Of a DNA stretch of 64,000 bases, positions 56,581-64,000 are shown one piece after another (the first letter of the stretch is position 1; the number at the start of each line of letters is the position of its first letter). Position numbers and translations under genes: made by a program. A model generated the notes under the pieces. That model ran no database searches. It saw nothing but the letters and a program-made list of their open reading frames with translations, and was not told the DNA's origin. Origin of the DNA: Eutreptiella sp. 'Long Island Sound 2002' (lineage: Eukaryota > Euglenozoa > Euglenophyceae > Eutreptiales > Eutreptiaceae); assembly GCA_964036045.1 (NCBI GenBank), contig OZ038382.1, positions 141,558,961 through 141,622,960 of the forward strand. The letters run 5' to 3'.

Positions 56581-59500
56581 GCTCGCCCCCCTGCGGCCAG
56601 GCCTGCCTTTGTGAGCTCGCTTTGCGCGCCATTCGGGCGGCGTGAGGGCGCCCGAGGGGGGGCGCATCTTGCACGGGTGTGGGGCATCCATGGCTGGGCG
56701 CTTTGCCTCCCCCGACCGCCCGTCCTTGGGGCGTGCGGCCGGGGTGCGCTACCCGCTGGCTGTAGGTGCAAGAGACGTGGGCGTGGGGACCCCTCACCAG
56801 CCCCACAGCGCGTGCTCTTGCGAGCTGGCTTTCAGCGCTGTGGGGGGCGGCACGAGGGCGGCCGGGGGGAGGGGGCGTCTCTTGCCTGGCTGTGGGGCGT
56901 CCGAGGTTGGGCGCTCTCCCTTGCACGACGGCCCGTCCTTGGGGCGTGCGCCCGTGGCCCGCTACCCACCAGCTGTGGCTGCAGAAGGTGTGGGCGTGGG
57001 GACCCACAACCAATCCCACAGCGCGCGCTCTTGCGAGCTGGCTTTGCGCACTGTGGGGCGGCAGGAGGGCGCCTGGGAGGGGGGCGCCTCTTGCCTGGGT
57101 GTGCAGCGTCCAGGGGTGGGCGCTCTCCTTCGCTCGACCGCCCGTCCTTGGGGCGTGCGGCCGGGGTCCGCTACCGCCAGGCTGTGGTTGCGGGGCCTGT
57201 GTGCCTGGGGACCCGTCATCAACCCCACAGCGCGCCCTCTGGCGTGCTGGCTTTGCTTGCTGTCGGGGCGGCACGAGGGCGCCCGGGGGGGGTGTCTCTT
57301 GCCTCGGTGTGCGGCATTTGGCGTTGGGCGCCCTCCCACGCCCGACTGCCCGTCCTTGAAGCGTGCCGCCGGGGCCCTCTAGCCACTGGCTGTGGGCCCG
57401 GGGGGTGTGCACGTGGGGACCTGTCACCAACACCACAGCGCGCCCTCTTGCGAGCTGGCTTTGAGGGCTGTGGGGGCGGCACGAGGGCGCCAGGGGTGGG
57501 CGTCTTTTTTCTTGGTGTGGGGCGTCCGGGGTTGGGCGCTCTCCCACGCCCGACGGCCTGTCCTTGGGGCGTGCGGCCGGGGCCCGCTAGCCACTGGCTG
57601 TGGCTGCGCGGGGGATGTGGGTGTTGGGACCGGTCATCATCCCCACAGCGCGCGCTGTTGCGACCTTGCTTTGCGCGCCTTGGGGGCGGCACGAGGGCGC
57701 CCAGGTGGGGGCGTCTGTTGCCTTGGTGTGGGGCATCCGGGCTTGGGCGCTCTCCGTGGCCCGACCGCCCGTCCTTGTGGCGTGCAGCCGGGGCCCGCTA
57801 CCCAACGTCTGTGGGTGCGGGGGTTGTGGGCGTGGGGACCCGTCATCAACCCCACAGCGCTCCCTCTTGCGAGCTGGCTTTGCGCGCTATGGGGGCGGCA
57901 CAAGGGTACCCTGTGGGGGGCGTCTCTTGCCTGGGTGTAGGGCGTCCGGGGTTGGGCGCTCTCCCACGCCTGACCGTCTCCCTTGAAGCATGTGGGCGGG
58001 GCCCTCTATCCACTGGCTGTGGGTGCGGGGATGTGGGCGTGGCCACACGTCAACGACCCCACAGCGCGCGCTCTTGTGTGCTGGCGTTGCGTGCTGTGCG
58101 GGGGGCATGAGTGCGGCCGGGGGGGGGCGTCTCTTGCGTGAATGTGTGGTGTCCGCGGCTTGCTGCTCTCTTTCGCCCGACCGCCCGTCCTTGGGGCGTT
58201 CGGCCGGGGTCCGCTACCCACAGGCTGTCAGTGCGGGGGATGTGGGCGTGGGGACCCGTCACCAACCCCACAGCGCGCGCTCTTGCGAGCTGGCTTTGCC
58301 TGCTGTGGGGGCAGCACGAGGGCGCCCAGGGGGGGGGGTGGCGTCTCTTGCGTGGCTGTGGGGCTTCCGAGCTGGGGCGCTCTCCTACGCCCGACCGCCC
58401 GTCCTTGAAGCGTGCGGACGGTGCCCTCTACCCAGTGGCTGTGGCCGCGGGAGGTGGGCACGTGGGGACCCGTCACTGACCCCACAGCGAGCTCTCTTAA
58501 GAACTGGCTTTGACCGCTGTGGGGGCGGCACGAGAGCGCCTGGTTGGGGTGTCTTTTGTCTTGGTGTGGGGCGTCCGGGGTTGGGCGCTCTCCCACCCCT
58601 GACCGTCTTCCTTGAAGCGTGTGGCCGGAGCCCTCTATCCACTGGCTGTGGGTCCGGGGGGTGTGAGCGTGGGGACACGTCAACAACCCCACAGCGCGCG
58701 CTCTTGCGAGCTGGCTTTACGTGCTGTGCGGGCGGCATGAGGGCGCCGGGAGGGGGGGGCGTCTCTTGCCTGAATGCTGGGCGTCCAGGGCTGGGCGCTC
58801 TCTTTCGCCCGACCGCCCGTCCTTGGGGCGTGCGGTCGGGGTCCGCTACCCACAGGCTGTGGGTGCGGGAGGTGTGCGTGTGGGGACCCGTCACCGACCC
58901 CACAGTGCGCGCTCTTGAGAACTGCCTCTGAGCGCTGTGGGGGCGGCACGAGTGCGCCAGGGGGAGGCGTCTTTTGCCTGGGTGTGGGGCGTCCGGGGCT
59001 GGGCGCTCTCCCACGCCCGACGGCCTGTCCTTGGGGCGTGTGGCCGGGGCCCGCTACCCACTGGCTGTGGCTGCGGGGGGGATGTGGGTGTGGGGACCGG
59101 TCATCATCCCCACAGCGCGCGCTCTTGCGAGCTTGCTTTGCGCGCTGTGGGGGCGGCACAAGGGCGCTCGGGTGGTGTCTCTTGCCTGGGTGTGGGGTGT
59201 CCGGGGTTCGGAGCTCTTCCTCGTCCGACTGCTCGTCCTTGGGACGTGCAGCCGGGGCCCGCTACCGAATGTCTGTGGGTGCGGGGGGTGTGGGCGTGGG
59301 GACCCGTCACAAATCCCACAGCGCGCGCTCTTGCGAGCTGGCTTTGCGCGCTGTGGGGGCAGCACGTGGGTGCCCGGGGGGGGGGGGGCGTCTCTTGCCT
59401 GGGTGTGGGGCTTCCGGGGTTTGGCGCTCTCCCACGCCCCACCGCCCGACCTTAAAGCGTGCGGCCGGGATCCGCTATACACTGGCTGTGGGTGCAGGAG

Positions 59501-61945
59501 GTGTGGCCGTGGGGACCCGTCAAAAACCGCACAGCGCGCGCTCTTGCGAGCTGGCTTTGGCCGCTGTGTGGGCGGCACGAGGGCGCCCAGGGGGAGGGCA
59601 CTTCTTACCTTGGTGTGGGGCGTCCGGGGTTGGGCGCTCTCCCACTCTTGACTGTCCGTTCTCCGGGCGTGCGGCCGGGGCCTACTACCCACTCGCTGTG
59701 GCTGCATGGGTCCGGGCGTTGGCAGCCGTCGCCAACCACACAGCGCGCGCTCTTGCGGGCTGGCTTTGTGCGCTGTTGGGCTGGCAGGAGGGCGCCCCGG
59801 GGGGGGGACGCCTCTTGCCTGGGTGTGGGGCGTCCGGGGTCGGGCGCTCTCCCTCGCCCGACCGCCCATCCTTGGGGCGTGCGGCCGGCGCCCGGTACCT
59901 ACTGGCTGTGGGTGCGGGGGCTGTGGGCCCGGGGGCCCTTCACCAGCCCCACAGCGCGCGCTATTGCGAGCTGGCTTTGCGCGCTGTGGGGGCAGCAGGA
60001 GGGCGCCCGGGGGGGGGCGTCTCTTGTCTGGGATTGGGGTGTCCTGGGTTGGGCGCTCTCCCACGCCTGACCACCCGTCCTTGGGGCATGCAGCCGGGCC
60101 CCGCTACTCACTGGCTGTGGGTGCGGGGGGTGTGGGCCTGGGGACCCGTCACCGACCCCACAGCGCGCGCTCTTGCGAGCCGGCTTTGCGTGCTGTGGGG
60201 GCAGCACGAGGGCGCCCGGGGGGGGGGGTGTCTCTTGCGTGGGTGCGGAGCTTGCGGGGTTGGGCGCTCTCCGATGCCTGACCGCCCGTCCTTGAAGCCT
60301 GCGTCCGGGGCCCTCTTTCCAATGGCTGTGGGTGCCGGAGGTGTGCACTTGGGGACCCGTCACCAACCCCACAGCGTGCGCTCTTGAGAACTGGCTTCGA
60401 GCGCTGTCGGGGCTTTTGTCTGGGTGTGGGGCATCCGGGGCTGGACGCTCTCCCACGCCCGACGGCCTGTCCTTGGGGCGTGCGGCCAGGGCCCGCTACC
60501 CACTGGCTGTGGCTGTGGGGGGTGTGGGTGTGGAGACCCGTCACCAACCCCACAGCGCGCGCTCTTGCGAGCTGGCTTTGCGCGCTGTGGGGGCAGCATG
60601 AGGGCGCCCGGGGGGGGGGTCTCTTGCCTGGGTGTGGGGTTTCCGGGGTTCGGGGCTCTCCCACGCCCGAACACCCGTCCTTGAAGCGTGCCGCCTCTTG
60701 CCTGGGTGTGATGCGTCCGGGGTCGGGCGCTCTCCCACGCTGAACTGTCGGCCCTTGGGGCGTACGGCCGGGGCCCACTACCCACTGGCTCTGGCTGCGG
60801 GGGGTGTGGGCGTTGGCACCCATCACCAACTCCACAGCGCGCGCTCTTGCGAGCTGGCTTTGCGCGCTGTTTGGGCGGCAGCAGGGCGCCCGGGGGGGGG
60901 GGGCCTCTTGGCCAGGTGTGGGGCGTCCAGGGTTGGGCGCTCTCCCTCGCCCGACCGCCAGTCCTTGGGGTGTGAGGCCGGCGCCCGCTACCTACTGGCT
61001 GTGGGTGCGGGGGCTTTGGGCGTGGCAACCCGTCACCAACCCCACAGAGCGCGCTCTTGCGAGCTGGCTTTGCGCGCTGTGGAAGCAGCAGGAGGGCGCC
61101 CGGGGGGGGGGGGCGTCTCTTGTCTGGGTTTGGGCCTTCGGAGGTTCGGTGCTTTCCCACGCCTCACCGCCCGTCCTTTGGGGCGTGCGGCCGGGGCCCG
61201 CTACTCACTGGCTGTGGGTGCGGGGGCTGTGGGCGTGGGGGGCCGTCACGAGCCCCACAGCGCGCGCTCTTGCGAGCTGGCTTTGCGCGCTGTGGGGGCG
61301 GCACGAGGGCGCTCGGGGGGGGGGCGTCTCTTGCCTCGGTGTGGGGCGTCCGGGGTTCGGCGCTCTCCCACGCCCGACCGCTTGTCCTTGGGGCGTGCGG
61401 CCGGGGCCCGCTAGCCACTGGCTGTGAATGCGGGGGGTGTGGGTGTGGGGACCCGTCACCAACCCCACGGCGCGCGTTCTTGCGAGCTGGCTTTGCGCGC
61501 TGTGGGGGCGTCACGAAGGCGCCCGGTAGGCGCCCCTTGCCTGGGTGTGCGGCGTCCGAGGTTGGGCGCTCTCCCACGCTCGACTGTCCGTCCTTGGGGC
61601 GTGCGGTCGGGGTCCGCTACCCACAGGCTGTGGGTACGGGATGTGTGGGCGTGGGCACCCGTCACAAACCGAACAGCGCGCGCTCTTGCGAGCTGGCTTT
61701 GCGCACTGTGGGGACAGCACAAGGGCCCCCGGGGGGGGGCGCCTCTTGCCTGGGTGTGGGGCGTCCGGGGTTGGGCGTTCTCCCACGCCCAACCGCCCGT
61801 CCTTGAAGCGTGCGGCCGGGGCCCTCTACCCACTGGCTGTTGGTGCGGGGGGTGTGGGTGTGGGGATCCGTCAACAACCCCACAACGCGCGCTCTTGCGA
61901 GCTGGCTTTGCGCGCTGCGGGGGCGGCACGAGGGCGCCTGGGGGG
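56580..61945. repeat. ~209-bp G-rich satellite, about 25 copies
   Basis: The core CCCACAGCGCGCGCTCTTGCG recurs at about 209-bp steps (for example 57223, 57433, 57642, 57851). Each unit carries a variable run of 7-12 G before GCGTCTCTTGCC. The length is not divisible by three, so frames stay open over several units. Confidence 0.95.
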
Positions 61946-61995
61946 GCAGCGAATTTACAGAGGATGGCAGATCGTAGATTTTTGGCCAGCGGCTG

Positions 61996-62505
61996 GTGTA
62001 TGGTGTGGCGGCGCGTTGGCTGGATCTTCTGTCTGTAGATCTTCGGGCGCTTTCCTCTTGGGGGATGCACTCTGATTGTGTTGGACATTATATACCTCCT
62101 TCTCTTGATTCAGTGTATACTGTGAGGATAAAATTGCATGTTGCGGACATACGTGCGAAGCTGCCACTTGCTGATTGACACTGGCCATTCGAGAATTGTG
62201 ATGTAGTACTTTATGTTGGCGCCTCTGTGTTCGTTTTTGAGCCCTTTGACGAAGGAAAAGACACATGGCACGGACCTGCAACAGTGATTGGGGCCGATGG
62301 CGAGTTCGTTGATCTCCGGTAGGTGGGCAGCGTGAGGTGTCTGCCGTTGCTTCATTGTCGTCTCACATGCTCAGTGCTTGGAGACGCTCCTAAACTTGTG
62401 GAGGAGATAGGTGAGGCTCCGTGGCAAGTTGTTGCACAAGCGATGGTCGATGAAGCGGGCAATGAGCTAACACCGGAAGAGCTGGCACAGATGCGGCGTG
62501 AATAG
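61996..62505 (+). pseudogene. retroelement pol C-terminal fragment
   Basis: One frame continues from 61996 to 62505 with TGA at 62176-62178 and TAG at 62320-62322. The stretch VFVFEPFDEGKDTWHGPATVIGADG (about 62223-62300) resembles the GPY/F-type module after the integrase core. The following LVEEIGEAPWQVVAQAMVDEAGNELTPEELAQ is protein-like but unassigned. Both stops can be explained by C-to-T changes. Confidence 0.4.
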
Positions 62506-63229
62506 TCTCCTGCTGATGAGCAACGTGCGCCCCATTTCGACGGGATCCAAGACTAGGGCACCTGTGGCATTGGTTAGCACTATGTGTCGAGACAATGTTA
62601 TGCGGGGATGTGGACGTTTCTTCAATGTGGCATCAAGCGGGGCTTCGCGCGATGTGTTGATGGTCTCCTGGTACGTGCCACAGTGCCTGGTGCACAGAGG
62701 CATGAGTGAAGTGGATGCCATTCCTGCAACGTTGGTCAAATTTGTCCCCGCAAAGGAGTAACAGCTGCCATCGCGGATGGCTTGCAATGTGCACGAAGTG
62801 GTTGGTGACACAGGACAACGAAGCATTGCTTGTCGCTGGGTGCTTGTACACAAGATGCTAGATGATGGCAGACGTAAGGCGACAGCTCGCTTCATTCATT
62901 CGGGGGTTCGTGGCTTTCAAGAGCGCGGCATTCAAGAAAAGCAGACCCCGTTCTGTTACCCCGTGACATATTTTCCAATGAAAAAACTTTTTTTCAATCA
63001 AAATGTTTTTCAATGAATACAATTTTTCCGATCTATTTTTTTTTCAAATTTTAATTTTTTTTGGAACTATTTTTTGTGACCCAGTGAGGTCATGGGTGAT
63101 GTCACCAAACTGTGACATCGGTGATGATGTAGCTTTATTTCACTGCAAGATTTCAAATTTTCACATCTGCATCAGTGCTTCAAATTTGTCTCTTTTTGAT
63201 GGTTCTTTTCTATCTTCTTCAGTTGTGAA
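62506..63229. other. decayed coding remnants and AT-rich spacer
   Basis: Fragments of open frame (62498-62761 and 62777-63016) look like continuing protein after a frame change. 62960-63230 is AT-rich with poly-T, possibly an intron or untranslated region. Confidence 0.35.
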
Positions 63230-63856
63230 ATGGGATACCGTGCAAAGAGTGTTGCCAACCCTACAGTTCCACAGAAACTACCACCAAAGGGTAAAACAAG
63301 CAAACGAGAGCGAACACCCAATCATTTGGCTGATCCTCGTGGACCATCTGACACCTATGAGGTGAAGCACATCCTTGCGGAACGCCTTGCCAAAAATCTA
63401 GCTACTGGGATATCGGAGAAGCAGTGGCACGTGCATTGGAAGGGTTGCCCTGTTTCAGCCTAGAGGTGGCAACCCTTGGAACACCTCAGCGTTTCTGAGC
63501 ACTGTATTTCCACATTCAATGAGGAGAGGGACCAACAGGCACACGAATATGAACAACAACGGTAGAAGCAAAAACTGGACGCAAAACAGTCGGCGGCAAC
63601 AGAAGGTGCGGAGATTCTTTTGCAAGCAGCCTTAACTACACTAACATTAAATACACTGAATTCATCTTCTCTACGAACATCCACTGTGTGGCTTGCATTC
63701 ACGGATACTCCTCCAGTTCAGCCCGGTTTTGCGCATTGCACCTTGCACAGAAAACATGGGAAGCCTTACAACACAATCATCAAGCATTATGGCGGAACGA
63801 CAACTTTACACAGCCACCTGATTGCACAGCACAAGCAATGGTACACCCAGAATTGA
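63230..63856 (+). pseudogene. chromodomain followed by BED-type zinc finger in one frame
   Basis: Chromodomain signature: YEVKHILAERL, KQWHVHWKGCPVS, then WQPLEHL and CISTFNEER (63355-63540). TAG at 63461-63463 and TAG at 63563-63565 interrupt it. In the same frame, about 63735-63835 reads FAHCTLHRKHGKPYNTI then GGTTTLHSHLIAQHKQWY, which has the BED finger pattern (paired Cys/His, GGTT-x-L, H-x4-H). The second Cys of the pair is His here. BED fingers usually begin hAT transposases; chromodomains end chromovirus integrases. The join may be a genuine fusion or two decayed elements placed side by side. Confidence 0.5.
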
Positions 63857-64000
63857 GAAGACAATCGACAATCAAGCCTCCTTGCAGGTGACACAGAGTG
63901 GGACTGTTGACTTATCCACAGCTCGGAAGTGGTCACACTAGAAGAGAATCCGATTCCGCCGCAAGTTGGCATATTGGCTTTGCGAGAGAGATGCGGCTAG
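63857..64000 (+). other. continuation of decayed sequence to the window edge
   Basis: The frame of the preceding feature continues after TGA 63854-63856 for a few codons. No domain can be assigned. Confidence 0.3.

Noticed and set aside
56167-60387. Open frames of 462-647 codons on both strands
   Set aside because: They lie mostly in the 209-bp satellite; GC-rich composition and a unit length of 209 keep several phases open. No domain is visible.

Overview
The window is eukaryotic nuclear DNA made almost entirely of transposable elements and satellites. There is no prokaryotic-style gene organisation, rRNA, tRNA operon or CRISPR. The chromodomain-bearing Ty3/gypsy elements, the initiator-Met-like primer-binding sites, the GC-rich composition and the family mix suggest a green-lineage alga with a large repeat-rich genome. 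A charophyte such as Chara is my best guess, but the sequence alone does not prove it.

Left part (1-36.1 kb) is a nested stack. A LINE-like 3' end (497-1107) is cut by a truncated chromovirus, Gypsy-1 (1108-6422). Next comes a minus-strand locus (about 36.1 kb down to 6.4 kb) with a transposase-like ORF, an unknown ORF and a gene whose C-terminus resembles TET/JBP 2-oxoglutarate Fe(II) oxygenases. Palindromic TTGAATC-rich elements separate its coding blocks, and at least one lies in an inferable intron. An exon of the oxygenase gene is split by a complete chromovirus, Gypsy-2 (10070-32486, target duplication ACGCC). Taking the insertion out restores an open frame. The 5' LTR of Gypsy-2 is itself split by an 11.4-kb tandem array (10349-21769) of seven 0.89-kb TG...CA direct repeats alternating with six 0.87-kb spacers. 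This looks like tandem copies of a small non-autonomous LTR element that share LTRs.

Both chromoviruses encode gag, protease, an extra domain resembling the Dam-methyltransferase-like domain of DIRS-type retroelements, then RT. Gypsy-2 continues through RNase H, integrase and chromodomain. Both place an in-frame stop at the same gag/pol boundary, which suggests stop-codon readthrough. Nearly all other disruptions are nonsense changes explicable by C-to-T transitions.

Right part (37.3-64 kb): a second LINE-like 3' end, a ~180-bp tandem repeat, a GC-rich minus-strand ORF1-like region (40.6-43.1 kb), and a 65-bp satellite (43.9-46.2 and 53.5-55.6 kb). That satellite is interrupted exactly in register by a 7.26-kb insert ending in a (CTAC)n tail. 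The insert holds AC-rich repeats, a ~512-bp repeat, a ~378-bp repeat and a 1.23-kb hAT-type element with perfect 8-bp target duplications. A ~209-bp G-rich satellite fills 56.6-61.9 kb. The window ends in decayed retroelement sequence where a chromodomain and a BED-type zinc finger share one frame.

Very long open frames in the satellites (up to 752 codons) are by-products of repeat lengths not divisible by three and are not annotated as genes.
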